Assembly: GCF_027913035.1 (NCBI RefSeq)
Contig: NZ_CP115775.1
Span: forward strand, 2,688,501 to 2,752,500
DNA length: 64,000 nt
Direction of reading: 5' to 3'
From: Paracoccus albus
GTDB lineage: Bacteria; Pseudomonadota; Alphaproteobacteria; Rhodobacterales; Rhodobacteraceae
How positions within the stretch are numbered: the first letter of the stretch is position 1; every line of letters starts with the position of its first letter. Below, piece by piece: positions 27,175 through 35,569 of the stretch. The position numbers and the translations under genes are program-made. The notes under the pieces are model-generated. The model did no database searches. It was not told where the DNA came from and saw only the letters and a list, made by a program, of their open reading frames with translations.

Positions 27175-27956
27175 CGCACCTGTACGGTCGCGCCAAGCAT
27201 CTGGTCGGCAGCGGTGATGACCTTCGCGTTCAGCTCATAGCCGCGCTGTGCCTTGATCAGTTCGGTGATTTCCCGCACCGGATCGACAGAGCTTTCCTCC
27301 AGATAGCTTTGGCGCACGGTGCCCAAACCGTCCTGCCCCGGAAGTCCTATGATGGCCGGCCCCGATGCATTGGTTTCCAGAAACAGGTTGGAACCGACCG
27401 CCTCCAGCCCCTTTTCATTGGTAAAACCGGCAAGCGTGAACTGGCCCAGCAGCTCCGGCTGCACCTGATCGTTGAAATAGGCATAAGCCTCGCCATCGGC
27501 ATTGATCGTCACGCGCCGCGCGTCGTCGGGGATCGTGATGCCAGGGGCGACCGGATAGCCGTCGGATGTCACGATTTGCCCATCGGCAGATCTTTTCAGC
27601 GCACCGTCGCGCGTATAGCCAGAGGCACCCGAAGGCAGAATGACCTCGATATAGCCATGCCCATCTATGGCGAGATCCAGTTCACCGCCGGTGGGGTTCA
27701 ATGTGCCCTGGCCGACATTCACCGTCACCGATGTCGGACGCGCGCCAAGGCCAAGCTGAATACCGGCAGGCACAGCCGTGCCATCCGCCGCCGTGATTGT
27801 TCCGGGTCGAACGGCTTGCTGGTAATGCAGGTCGGCGAAATCGGCGCGGCGCGGGTTATAGCCGGTGGTCGACATATTCGCGAGGTTGTTGGAAATGACA
27901 TCGACGCGCGTCTGTTGGGCGCTCATGCCGGTGGCGGCGATCTGCAGGGCCTTCAT
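27171..27956 (-). CDS. flgG: Flagellar distal rod protein FlgG
   Basis: 261 aa. Builds the distal rod. The N-terminal signature MKALQIAATGMSAQQTRVDV, NNLANMSTTGYNPRRADFAD and the C-terminal YLEESSVDPVREITELIKAQ, RGYELNAKVITAADQMLGAT are diagnostic. Typical length. ATGA overlap with flgA; 12 bp after flgF. Confidence 0.98.
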   Translation of the reverse strand: MKALQIAATGMSAQQTRVDVISNNLANMSTTGYNPRRADFADLHYQQAVRPGTITAADGTAVPAGIQLGLGARPTSVTVNVGQGTLNPTGGELDLAIDGHGYIEVILPSGASGYTRDGALKRSADGQIVTSDGYPVAPGITIPDDARRVTINADGEAYAYFNDQVQPELLGQFTLAGFTNEKGLEAVGSNLFLETNASGPAIIGLPGQDGLGTVRQSYLEESSVDPVREITELIKAQRGYELNAKVITAADQMLGATVQVR

Positions 27957-27968
27957 GGGATCTCCTTC

Positions 27969-28685
27969 TTATCGGGTCAGGGAGGCGATGGTGTCGCGGA
28001 TACGCTTATCCTCGCGGTCCAGAAGATTCTGGCCGATCTCATAGGCGCGCTGCACCTCGATCATGCGGGTGATCTCGGCAATCGGCTGAACGTTGGAGCC
28101 TTCAAGGAAGCCCTGACGGATCGTTGCGTTTCCAGCAGGTTGCAACTCATCGCCTGCGTCGAACAAAGTGCCACCGGATCTTTGCATCAGCTGCGTTTCA
28201 GGGGGCGCGAAAAGACCGATGCGGGCCAGCTGTTCGCCGTCGGCCGACAGGGTTCCGTCGGGACCGACAGCGACAGATGCAGCACCCGGCGGTACCTGGA
28301 TCGGGGCCAGCCCTTCATCCAGCAGACGGTGACCATCCGCATTCATCAACTCTCCCTCGGCAGAGGTCAGATAGGCACCGGCGCGGGTTATTTTTACGCC
28401 ATCATCGGTTTGCACAGCGAAGAAGCCCGGCCCATCGACGGCCAGATCGTAAGTCCCGCCGGTCAGCGTCATCCCGGCTTGCTCAAGGTCCAGCAACCTG
28501 CCCCGCGCATTGGCCATCGACAGCGCGTCAAGACCGCGCCCAGTATCTGCCACATGCTCTGAGAAAATGACCCCCTCGCGCCGGAAGCCGGTGGTTTCGG
28601 CGTTGGCGATGTTGTTCGCAATCACCCTCATTTCTCGCATCAGGCCGGATTGACGCGTCAGCCCCGCATAGATCGCGTTATCCAT
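27969..28685 (-). CDS. flgF: Flagellar proximal rod protein FlgF
   Basis: 238 aa. N-terminal DNAIYAGLTRQSGLMREMRV and NNIANAETTGFRREGVIFSE, C-terminal GFLEGSNVQPIAEITRMIEV and QRAYEIGQNLLDREDKRI. These are rod/hook family signatures; size and position before flgG identify FlgF. Its start lies 8 bp inside the end of fliQ. Confidence 0.95.
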   Translation of the reverse strand: MDNAIYAGLTRQSGLMREMRVIANNIANAETTGFRREGVIFSEHVADTGRGLDALSMANARGRLLDLEQAGMTLTGGTYDLAVDGPGFFAVQTDDGVKITRAGAYLTSAEGELMNADGHRLLDEGLAPIQVPPGAASVAVGPDGTLSADGEQLARIGLFAPPETQLMQRSGGTLFDAGDELQPAGNATIRQGFLEGSNVQPIAEITRMIEVQRAYEIGQNLLDREDKRIRDTIASLTR

Positions 28686-28956
28686 GTCCCGGCCCCATCT
28701 CGATCAGCGGCAGCAGGCTGTCGTTGAAAAACCCGGCCAGAATCGCTGTCATGAAACTCATCGAGACCCAGAAGACCGCAAGCATCAGGCCGATCTTGGG
28801 TACAAAGGTCAGCGTCATCTCCTGCACAGAGGTCAGTGCCTGAAACAACCCGATCATCACGCCCGCGATCAGTGCAACCGCCAGAAGCGGGGCTGACATA
28901 CGCACGGCAATCCACAATGCCTGCCGCGTCAGGTCGAAGATCAGGGTTTCGTCCAT
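28678..28956 (-). CDS. fliQ: Flagellar export apparatus protein FliQ
   Basis: 92 aa with two transmembrane helices (MSAPLLAVALIAGVMIGLFQ and PKIGLMLAVFWVSMSFMTAI) joined by the family loop ALTSVQEMTLTFVPKI. Part of the FliPQR export gate in the cytoplasmic membrane. It sits inside a rod gene operon, without fliP or fliR beside it here. Starts 2 bp after the fliE stop and overlaps flgF by 8 bp. Confidence 0.95.
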   Translation of the reverse strand: MDETLIFDLTRQALWIAVRMSAPLLAVALIAGVMIGLFQALTSVQEMTLTFVPKIGLMLAVFWVSMSFMTAILAGFFNDSLLPLIEMGPGHG

Positions 28957-28958
28957 GA

Positions 28959-29237
28959 CTACACCGGCATCCGCAGGATTTCCTGATATGCCTCGACCAC
29001 CTTGTCACGGATGGCGACCGCCGCATCCAGCGCCAGTTCCGCCTCTGTCAGCGACAGCACCAACTGGCGCGTATCGCTGGTACCCGACATGGCGCCGATT
29101 GCGCTTTGATCTGCCTTCGCCATCACGGCCTCGAAATCGCCCAGGGCGGCAGCGGCGCCTTTGTCCACAGGGGCCGCAGGCTCCGCCGCGCCAGTTCCGC
29201 GCAGATAGGCCGCGACGATATTGCTGGAAGAAATCAT
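28959..29237 (-). CDS. fliE: Flagellar hook-basal body protein FliE
   Basis: 92 aa, the usual length. Joins the MS-ring to the rod. Motifs GDFEAVMAKADQSAIGAMSG and LVLSLTEAELALDAAVAIRD, then KVVEAYQEILRMPV at the C-terminus (conserved RDKVVxAYxEIMxMxI). Located between flgC (11 bp) and fliQ. Confidence 0.95.
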   Translation of the reverse strand: MISSSNIVAAYLRGTGAAEPAAPVDKGAAAALGDFEAVMAKADQSAIGAMSGTSDTRQLVLSLTEAELALDAAVAIRDKVVEAYQEILRMPV

Positions 29238-29248
29238 GATTGCACCTT

Positions 29249-29641
29249 TCAGCGACGCAAGAGTTCAAGAAGAGAGGATGACATCTGTCGCGCCTGCTCA
29301 AACACGCGCAGGTTCGCCTCATAGCTGCGGCTGGCCTCTCGCGCGTCGGCGATTTCGACCACCAGATCGACGTTGGAGCCGGCGTAAAAGCCGCGCTGAT
29401 CCGCCATGGGATGCGCCGGGTCGTGGATCTGAACAGGCGCGGTCCGGTCCAGCATCGGCGCAGATGCCCTGACGCCACCGGATTGGCCGCCGCGTTCAAG
29501 CACGGTCTGAAAGCTGACCAGCTTGCGGCGATAACCCGGCGTATCCGCATTGGCGATATTTTCCGAGATATGACGCAGCCGGTCCGCCTGCGCCTGCATC
29601 CCCGAAGCCGCGATAGCGGTGACAGAGGTTGTGCTGTCCAT
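29249..29641 (-). CDS. flgC: Flagellar proximal rod protein FlgC
   Basis: 130 aa. N-terminal ATTS-type start with AIAASGMQAQADRLRHISEN, IANADTPGYRRKLVSFQTVL, and C-terminal GFYAGSNVDLVVEIADAREA, SRSYEANLRVFEQARQMSSS. These match FlgC. It follows flgB after 3 bp. Confidence 0.97.
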   Translation of the reverse strand: MDSTTSVTAIAASGMQAQADRLRHISENIANADTPGYRRKLVSFQTVLERGGQSGGVRASAPMLDRTAPVQIHDPAHPMADQRGFYAGSNVDLVVEIADAREASRSYEANLRVFEQARQMSSSLLELLRR

Positions 29642-29644
29642 GCC

Positions 29645-30034
29645 CTACCCCCTGCGCCCCAAGGCGCCGCGCAGCAGATTCAGTGATGAGCGATAGACTG
29701 CCAGCGAGATTCCGTGCTGACGGCGTATGTCTGCAGTGCGCACCATTTCATCTTCCAGCGAAACCGAGTTTCCATTGGGGGACAGCCCGGATCGTTCCTG
29801 AACCGTCCGGGCATCGGTCGCGCCGCCCCCCCATGTCGTCAGATGGCCCGCCCGGGTCGCACGCATCGGGTTCGCCGCCGCATTGCGGTAGGTCTCTGAA
29901 AACGGCGTCAGGTCGCGGCTCAGATAACCTGGCGTGTCGGCATTGGCGACATTGCCGGCGGCCAGCCTTGCACGCTGCCCTGCATGGGCAGACATCGACT
30001 GCGCCATTCGGATCGTATCGAGTTGTTCCAACAT
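29645..30034 (-). CDS. flgB: Flagellar proximal rod protein FlgB
   Basis: 129 aa. ATG 30034 has GGAGG 7 bases upstream; the frame is open for 110 more codons, but that part lies over the divergent fliI gene and is not FlgB-like. Motifs: LAAGNVANADTPGYLSRDLT, SVSLEDEMVRTADIRRQHGI and SLAVYRSSLNLLRGALG. First gene of the minus-strand flagellar operon. Only 97 bp separate it from the divergent fliI start, so both promoters must lie there. Confidence 0.96.
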   Translation of the reverse strand: MLEQLDTIRMAQSMSAHAGQRARLAAGNVANADTPGYLSRDLTPFSETYRNAAANPMRATRAGHLTTWGGGATDARTVQERSGLSPNGNSVSLEDEMVRTADIRRQHGISLAVYRSSLNLLRGALGRRG

Positions 30035-30131
30035 TTCGTTGCCTCCGGCTCGCGATAACCCGGTCTTAACCCCAACAGGTTTAAAAACCCTTTCGGACCA
30101 GACGTTTCCACCCGCCCCGAAAGGCATCGAG
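30035..30131. promoter_or_regulatory. Divergent flgB / fliI promoter region
   Basis: 97 bp between divergent flagellar starts. It contains TTAACC at 30066-30071 and an opposite GGTTTAA at 30078-30084, an imperfect inverted repeat TTAACC-N6-GGTTTAA resembling CtrA half sites, although the spacing is not the classical TTAA-N7-TTAA. Confidence 0.4.
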
Positions 30132-31445
30132 TTGGATAAAATTGAATCTATCGCGGCCCGGATCGCCCGGCTCAGGCCGACCCGGCATTTCGGAACCGTC
30201 ACCGAAATCCGTGGCGGGCTGGTGCGCGTGTCGGGGCTGAACACACATGCCTCAATCGGTGACCGCATATGTTTCAGCAGCACGGGAATATACGGGGAAA
30301 TCCTGTCGCTGGGCGGACAATTGGCAGAGGTCCTGCCAGAATCGCGGCCTGAAGGCCTGTCCATCGGCGTGGAGGCAGAGCTTATCTTCGCGCCCCGGCT
30401 TGCACCATGCGACGCATGGATCGGGCGGGTTATCGACCCTTTCGGACAGCCGCTTGACGGACGGCCACTGCTAAGCGGCGCAACGCAGCGCCGCTATGAC
30501 GCGCCCGCGCCCGATGCAATCACCCGCAAACGTCTGGGCCCGCGGCTGGATACAGGGATGGTCCTGTTCGATACGCTTCTGCCCGTCGTACGCGGGCAGC
30601 GCCTTGGGTTGTTTGCGGGCTCCGGCGTCGGAAAATCGACGCTTCTGGCCAAGTTTGCGCGCGGGATCGAGGCCGAGGTCGCCGTTATTGCGCTTGTCGG
30701 CGAACGGGGGAGAGAGCTGCGCGAATTCGTCGAATCCGTGCTGGGACCAGAGGGCATGGCCCGTTCGGTTGTGATCGCGGCAACTTCGGATCAATCGCCG
30801 CTGCTTCGCCGTCGATGCCTTTGGGCGGCGATGACGGTGGCCGAACATTTCCGCGACCAGAACCGTCAGGTGCTGTTCCTTGCCGACTCGATCACCCGCT
30901 TTGCCGAGGCGCACCGTGAAATCGCCCTCTGCGCGGGCGAAGGGGCCAGCGATCGTGGCTTTCCGCCCTCAACCGCTCATCTCATCATGTCGCTGGTGGA
31001 ACGTGCCGGGCCGGGTCCCGAAGGCAGCGGCGATATTACGGCGATTTTCAGCGTATTGGTGGCAGGCGCTGACATGGATGAGCCTGTCGCCGACATCCTG
31101 CGGGGCGTGCTGGATGGTCATGTCGTTCTGGATCGCAGCATTGCCGAACGCGGACGTTTTCCGGCGGTGGACGTGTTGCGTTCCGTGTCGCGTGCATTAC
31201 CGCAAGCCGCCAATGCCGAGGAGAACCGGCTCATCTCGCAGGCGCGAAAGGCGCTTGGCGCATACGCAGAATCTGAATTGATGATCAAAGCAGGGCTCTA
31301 CGCGGCGGGCTCCGACCCGGATCTGGACGCGGCCGTCAGGCTCTTTCCCGCGCTGGATGCGGTCGTCACGGAAAACAGTAAGGACGGTTGCGTCGACAGT
31401 TTTCGAAAACTTGCGGCGGCAATGAATCAGCAACGTTCCATCTAG
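30132..31445 (+). CDS. fliI: Flagellum-specific ATP synthase FliI
   Basis: 437 aa from a TTG at 30132, chosen because AAAGG lies 7 bases upstream and the length then fits the family; a longer frame begins inside flgB and is not credible. Hexameric export ATPase. Walker A GLFAGSGVGKSTLLAKF (about 165), then ALVGERGRELREFVESVLG, DQSPLLRRRCLWAAMTVAEH and Walker B region QVLFLADSITRFAEAHREIA, GAEGSGDITAIFSVLV-like stretch. C-terminal domain with HVVLDRSIAERGRFPAVDVL. FliH, its usual partner, is not in the window. Confidence 0.96.
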   Translation: MDKIESIAARIARLRPTRHFGTVTEIRGGLVRVSGLNTHASIGDRICFSSTGIYGEILSLGGQLAEVLPESRPEGLSIGVEAELIFAPRLAPCDAWIGRVIDPFGQPLDGRPLLSGATQRRYDAPAPDAITRKRLGPRLDTGMVLFDTLLPVVRGQRLGLFAGSGVGKSTLLAKFARGIEAEVAVIALVGERGRELREFVESVLGPEGMARSVVIAATSDQSPLLRRRCLWAAMTVAEHFRDQNRQVLFLADSITRFAEAHREIALCAGEGASDRGFPPSTAHLIMSLVERAGPGPEGSGDITAIFSVLVAGADMDEPVADILRGVLDGHVVLDRSIAERGRFPAVDVLRSVSRALPQAANAEENRLISQARKALGAYAESELMIKAGLYAAGSDPDLDAAVRLFPALDAVVTENSKDGCVDSFRKLAAAMNQQRSI

Positions 31446-31553
31446 CTGTGCTATACTGATGGAACCGATTTCGATTAACCATTGTTATCTAGTTGTTGGA
31501 TTGTGAATAGATGCGAAAACATGCAGTTTCTCGCGGATCGCTAGGGAACGGCC

Positions 31554-32282
31554 GTGGCACTATCAGACTATTTTATCCGTTATCTCGAACGTCGCGACTC
31601 CTTGTCAGAGTCGGAGCGGGAGAGACTGTCGAGGATTGAGACGAAACGCGTCAGCTTCAACTCTGGCGACGTCATTGTTGCGCGTGACGTTGTGGCTGAC
31701 CAAAGCTGCCTGATGCTGTCAGGCATGTCTGCGCGCATCCACAAGCTTCCGGGCAATGCAGGGCGGGTTATCACGGCGTTGCATGTGCCCGGCGATTTTA
31801 TCGACCTGCATGGCTTTGTGCTGGCTGGGCTGGAACATACGATCATCGCGATGGGCTCGGCCGAAGTCGAATATGTCAGCCACGATCAGCTTCGCGAAAT
31901 TACCACCGAATGGCCGCATCTGACGCGGCTTCTTTGGATGGCGACGGCGATAGATGCAGCCATCCACCGGCAATGGCTGGTCGCGGCCGCATCGCTGCGC
32001 TCCAGCGCGCATCTCGCGCATCTTCTGTGCGAGGTTTATACCCGCCTGAAGCTGGTCGGCGCCGTGCGCGGAAACAATTTCAGTCTTCCACTTTTGCAGC
32101 GCGACCTGGCCAGCATCCTTGGCTATTCGCCCATCCATATCAACCGCGCCGTTCGCGACCTGCGCGAAAGAGAGCTGATCCGCTGGAACGGGACGGAAAT
32201 CGAGATTCTCGATTGGCCGGGCCTGACGAAGCTGGCGCGGTTCAACTCGGAATATCTCGATCTCGAATTCATGAACCGCTAG
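31554..32282 (+). CDS. Crp/Fnr-family transcriptional regulator
   Basis: 242 aa from a GTG with AGGGA 6 bases upstream. N-terminal cyclic-nucleotide-binding-like barrel (VSFNSGDVIVARDVVADQSC, LHVPGDFIDLHGFVLAGLEH), long dimer helix (LLWMATAIDAAIHRQWLVAA), and a C-terminal helix-turn-helix (PLLQRDLASILGYSPIHINR, AVRDLRERELIRWNGTEIEI). The cysteine cluster of Fnr is absent, and the barrel does not show the full cAMP-contact set, so it is probably neither Fnr nor Crp proper. It lies 108 bp behind fliI, so a flagellar or CtrA-linked role is possible but unproven. Confidence 0.9.
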   Translation: MALSDYFIRYLERRDSLSESERERLSRIETKRVSFNSGDVIVARDVVADQSCLMLSGMSARIHKLPGNAGRVITALHVPGDFIDLHGFVLAGLEHTIIAMGSAEVEYVSHDQLREITTEWPHLTRLLWMATAIDAAIHRQWLVAAASLRSSAHLAHLLCEVYTRLKLVGAVRGNNFSLPLLQRDLASILGYSPIHINRAVRDLRERELIRWNGTEIEILDWPGLTKLARFNSEYLDLEFMNR

Positions 32283-32285
32283 CAG

Positions 32286-33185
32286 CTATTCGCACAAACG
32301 CCAGCCGCCGTTACGCGCTGCAATGTCGAAATGCAGGTGGTCGTCATGCGCGGCATTCGATCCCGGCCCCAGAACCGTTGTGAAGTGCAGGCAAGCCGCA
32401 TAGCGGATCGCTTTCTGCACCGCCTCTGCCATCTCGCCCGAACCATTGCGCGGCGAGATCAGCATCTCGTTTCCATCGCTCAGCCGTAGACCAGCGACGT
32501 CGAACGCATTCCCTACCGCATGTTCGGACAGCTTATCCTCTGCCCCACCGACACGGGCGCGGCATTGATAGGTAGAGCCGGGCAAAATCTCTGTCACACG
32601 CGGCGCACCGGGCAACAGCCTGACGGCGGGGGCAGCATCATTGCGCAACCACAGGGCCAACCGGCGCGCCGTGTCGCATCGCATGACGGCGCCACCTGCA
32701 ATCGTCACGCCGGGTTGAATTTCGTTCACCTCCAACGGGCGGGCAATGCCGCAATCGCGGTCCTCGGGCGAGGTGATCGGCGCAAGCTCTTCAAAGCTGA
32801 CGCCCAGCATCGACAGGCCCAGCAGACAGGACTGATAGCTGAACTCATCCTCCCTCAGCGCCTGCCAAGCCGGCGGCCCTGCGGGTATCTCAGGCGCTGC
32901 TTCGCCGCCGGATTGCCGTGCAGCGCGATCCGCCTCGGATGCGCTCTGCGGGTCATCGGGCTGTGCCGGTTCAGAGGCCACGGGCACATCCCCGGCCGCG
33001 TCCGGCTGCCCGCGCACACCCTGCGCCGGTTCTTCCGCAACGTTCGGCCGGGCGGGTGGCCTCGTCTCACCATCAGGCCGCTCCACCGCCGGTCGGTCGG
33101 GCGGGGCATCTTGCGCCACTGCCATATCCGGCCGGATCAGCATCGCAAGCGCAAACCCGACAACCAATGAAAGCGACCGGGACAT
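32286..33185 (-). CDS. Extensin-like C-terminal domain protein
   Basis: 299 aa. Signal peptide (MSRSLSLVVGFALAMLIRPD, cleavage near AVAQD), then about 90 residues of Pro/Ala/Glu-rich linker, then the extensin-like_C domain: YQSCLLGLSMLGVSFEELAP, DCGIARPLEVNEIQPGVTIA, MRCDTARRLALWL, and the likely metal/active-site pair SEHAVGNAFDVAG and HDDHLHFDI, which resembles D-Ala-D-Ala carboxypeptidase VanY-like folds. Expected in the periplasm, likely acting on peptidoglycan. It follows an L,D-transpeptidase gene after 3 bp, so they form a cell-wall operon. Confidence 0.88.
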   Translation of the reverse strand: MSRSLSLVVGFALAMLIRPDMAVAQDAPPDRPAVERPDGETRPPARPNVAEEPAQGVRGQPDAAGDVPVASEPAQPDDPQSASEADRAARQSGGEAAPEIPAGPPAWQALREDEFSYQSCLLGLSMLGVSFEELAPITSPEDRDCGIARPLEVNEIQPGVTIAGGAVMRCDTARRLALWLRNDAAPAVRLLPGAPRVTEILPGSTYQCRARVGGAEDKLSEHAVGNAFDVAGLRLSDGNEMLISPRNGSGEMAEAVQKAIRYAACLHFTTVLGPGSNAAHDDHLHFDIAARNGGWRLCE

Positions 33186-33188
33186 GCC

Positions 33189-34667
33189 CTAATCCGTCGC
33201 CGATCCGGTGGTGTTCGGCAGCGGTAGCGGCAGAGGTGTCACGGGTTGAGTCGTCGCCGGAACTGACGGCACGGCACGCGGCTGGGTCACCACGACATCC
33301 GAGCTATCGCTGATCGCATCCTCAACCGCTTCGGTCAGAGGGTCCGCGGGCGTCGTCGCAGGCGAAGCCGTTGTGGCAGACGTCGTCGCTGCAGGTGTCG
33401 TCGTTGCTGGCGTCGTAGTTGCAGGCGTCCCGGTCGCAGGAGCCGTCGCAGCAGGGGCGACGGCAGGGGTGGATGGCGCGGCCGTCGCAGGCGCTGTGGC
33501 CGGTGTCGTCGCGGCGGCCGTTGCCGTAGCCGCCGCCAGCGCTGCAGGCTTAGGCAAAGGCCGGGTCGAGGCAGCCAGCGTCAGCGACGCGGCACCGGCA
33601 ATGCTTGCGGCAGGCACATCGCTTGTCGCGGCCATCACCGCTCTGGACACGCCAGTCGCATCGCCCATGACATCGGCAAGCGTGGTGCCGCGCTCGAGAA
33701 ACTCGACCGTCGTGACGCCAGGCTGCACCATATGCGCCAGCTCTTCTGCATCCCAGTTGGTCAAGCGGACGCAGCCATGCGATTCGTTCACGAACAGGCG
33801 AGACGGCGTCGGTGTGCCATGCAGCCCGTAAGTCGGCTTGCTCAGCGCGATCCAGACCGTTCCCACCGGACCGTTCGGACCCGGCGGCAAGGTCAGCACC
33901 GACTTGTTCTCACCCTGGGTGAAATTGATCGACGGATTATATGTATATTCCGGATTCATCGCCACCGCGCGAACCTTATGCGTCCCGCTTGGCGATGGGG
34001 TCTCATCCGAACCGATTGTCGCCGGATAGTTCACCACCATATGACCTTCGGAATCATAGGCAGCCACACGGTTCGTGCCCTTCTCGATAAAGATCCGCGC
34101 CACCTTTGCCTTCAGCGGCTTCGACGGCGCGATCACCTTGATCGTTGATCCCGCGACCAAAGGCACGCCGGGGTTAAGCGCGGCGACGAATTTCTCGTCC
34201 ATGTGAAAGCGCTCGCCCAGCTTTTCGGCCACGCTTGTATATCCAAGCGAGGTCATATTGGCCTTTTCGACGTAGTCGCTGGGGATATGCTGGGTCAGGT
34301 CGGCCGCATCCGCATCGGTGATGGTATAATCCATGGTCATCGCACCGCCCGCAAAAGGTTGCAGCGCCGCCCAGACCTGCGCATCCATCTGCCCGTCGGC
34401 AGGCAAGCCGCTACGCCGCTCGAACGCGGCAATGGCACTGCGGCTCATCCCGCCCTTTATCCCGTCAATAACACCTGGAGAGGTTCCCGCCCGGTCCAGC
34501 ATGACCTGAACCTTAACCGTCAGCGGCGATTGCCCGGCGGGCAGTGCCCCCCCGCCATAGCTTGCCGCCTCGATCGCCGCCGCCGTTACGGGGGCGGCCG
34601 CGGCCATGCCGGGCAGAATCGTTGCAAGGACTGCCGGCAAGACGGTAGCGCGGAGGGAAAACAACAT
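33189..34667 (-). CDS. L,D-transpeptidase with peptidoglycan-binding domain and Pro/Ala/Thr tail
   Basis: 492 aa. Signal peptide at the N-terminus (about 1-24), a PG_binding_1 domain (VKVQVMLDRAGTSPGVIDGI, GGMSRSAIAAFERRSGLPAD), a LysM-like linker (VAALNPGVPLVAGSTIKVIA), then YkuD (about 180-325) with HGTPTPSRLFVNESHGCVRL, the catalytic His and Cys. The last about 120 residues are low-complexity Ala/Pro/Thr repeats (TPATTTPATTTPAA) that could span the periplasm or tether the enzyme. Operon with the extensin-like gene. It should form 3-3 crosslinks or anchor envelope proteins. Confidence 0.93.
   Translation of the reverse strand: MLFSLRATVLPAVLATILPGMAAAAPVTAAAIEAASYGGGALPAGQSPLTVKVQVMLDRAGTSPGVIDGIKGGMSRSAIAAFERRSGLPADGQMDAQVWAALQPFAGGAMTMDYTITDADAADLTQHIPSDYVEKANMTSLGYTSVAEKLGERFHMDEKFVAALNPGVPLVAGSTIKVIAPSKPLKAKVARIFIEKGTNRVAAYDSEGHMVVNYPATIGSDETPSPSGTHKVRAVAMNPEYTYNPSINFTQGENKSVLTLPPGPNGPVGTVWIALSKPTYGLHGTPTPSRLFVNESHGCVRLTNWDAEELAHMVQPGVTTVEFLERGTTLADVMGDATGVSRAVMAATSDVPAASIAGAASLTLAASTRPLPKPAALAAATATAAATTPATAPATAAPSTPAVAPAATAPATGTPATTTPATTTPAATTSATTASPATTPADPLTEAVEDAISDSSDVVVTQPRAVPSVPATTQPVTPLPLPLPNTTGSATD
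33370..33545 (-). repeat. Low-complexity repeat coding the Ala/Pro/Thr tail
   Basis: Degenerate short repeats, seen on the plus strand as recurrent gtcgt/gcagg units. They code for the disordered tail of the L,D-transpeptidase and create a false Val/Ala-rich frame on the plus strand. Such tracts are prone to length change. Confidence 0.7.
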
Positions 34668-34722
34668 GCGGATCTCCTGCTTCGATAGGAATCAACCAGT
34701 CCGCGCCCCGGCGGTTCCCGGT

Positions 34723-35475
34723 TCAGCGAGCGAAGCTGACGCGATGTCCGGGGGGATAGACGCGGCGCGAATGGGACAGCGCACGGCCGTCGCTCCATAA
34801 AGTACGATCCAGCGTCAGAACCGGAAAGCCCTTTTCTGTGCCAAGTTCCTCGGCACATTCAGCCGTCAGCCGCGTCGCCAGCATTTCCAGCCGTCCCGAA
34901 AGCTGGGGGACAAATTGCCGCATCCATTCCAGCGGCTCCGCCTTTCGGATCATGTCGTCGGTCAGATCGACGGATTCGTTCTTCGCAAGATAGCCGACTT
35001 CGACACAATAGGGTTCGCCATCCGCCGTGATGATCGCGCGATAGCGGGTCAGCGGGTCCGCGTGACCGACATGCATGATCGACACGATATCAGAAGAGGC
35101 GCGCACGACATCCTTGCCAGTCAGCTGGTAACTGTAGGTCTTGCCAGACGCCTCGACCTCTTCGCGGATCGGCGTGGCCTCTGCGCCCGCATCGGGAACG
35201 GAAGTCGCGGCGACACGGGTGCCAACACGCCGCCTGCGCTGCACGATCCCATCCTCTGCCAGCTGGCTGAGCGCCCGATTGATGGTAGCGCGCGCACAGC
35301 CCAGTTCTTCCGCAAGCTGGTGCTCTGTGGGGATAAGTTGCCCGGCGGCCCATCTGCCGCTACGGATACGGCGCAGAACCTCGGCTTGAACGGCCTGCCA
35401 GGTATTCAGGGTTTGCCGTCCGGCGGGTCTCAGACTGCCCGAGGGCGGCAAAGATTCTCGCTTGGCGTTAAACAT
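34723..35475 (-). CDS. GntR-family (HutC/UTRA type) transcriptional regulator
   Basis: 250 aa. N-terminal winged helix: WQAVQAEVLRRIRSGRWAAG, LIPTEHQLAEELGCARATIN, RALSQLAEDGIVQRRRRVGT. C-terminal UTRA ligand domain: DIVSIMHVGHADPLTRYRAI, EPYCVEVGYLAKNESVDLTD, LEMLATRLTAECAEELGT and PVLTLDRTLWSDGRALSHSR. The HutC subfamily often represses amino acid or sugar catabolic genes, but no such operon is adjacent. It is divergent from rnhB, with a palindrome (35570-35588) between them. Ligand unknown. Confidence 0.9.
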   Translation of the reverse strand: MFNAKRESLPPSGSLRPAGRQTLNTWQAVQAEVLRRIRSGRWAAGQLIPTEHQLAEELGCARATINRALSQLAEDGIVQRRRRVGTRVAATSVPDAGAEATPIREEVEASGKTYSYQLTGKDVVRASSDIVSIMHVGHADPLTRYRAIITADGEPYCVEVGYLAKNESVDLTDDMIRKAEPLEWMRQFVPQLSGRLEMLATRLTAECAEELGTEKGFPVLTLDRTLWSDGRALSHSRRVYPPGHRVSFAR

Positions 35476-35569
35476 GATTCTGACCTACTGACACTGCGAA
35501 GAACGTTCTATTTGACCAAAGTCAGCTAAGAAAAGCTGTCCAAACAGACAATTGAACGCTCTCAATCCG

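Noticed and set aside
27309..28562. 417-codon plus-strand frame over flgG and flgF
   Set aside because: Shadow of two certain flagellar genes; no coherent domain.
30035..30364. 110-codon N-terminal extension of flgB
   Set aside because: Lies over the fliI coding region; FlgB homology and the GGAGG site start at 30034.
33373..33831. Plus-strand Val/Ala-rich frame, looking like a membrane protein
   Set aside because: It is the complement of the Ala/Pro/Thr tail repeats of the L,D-transpeptidase.
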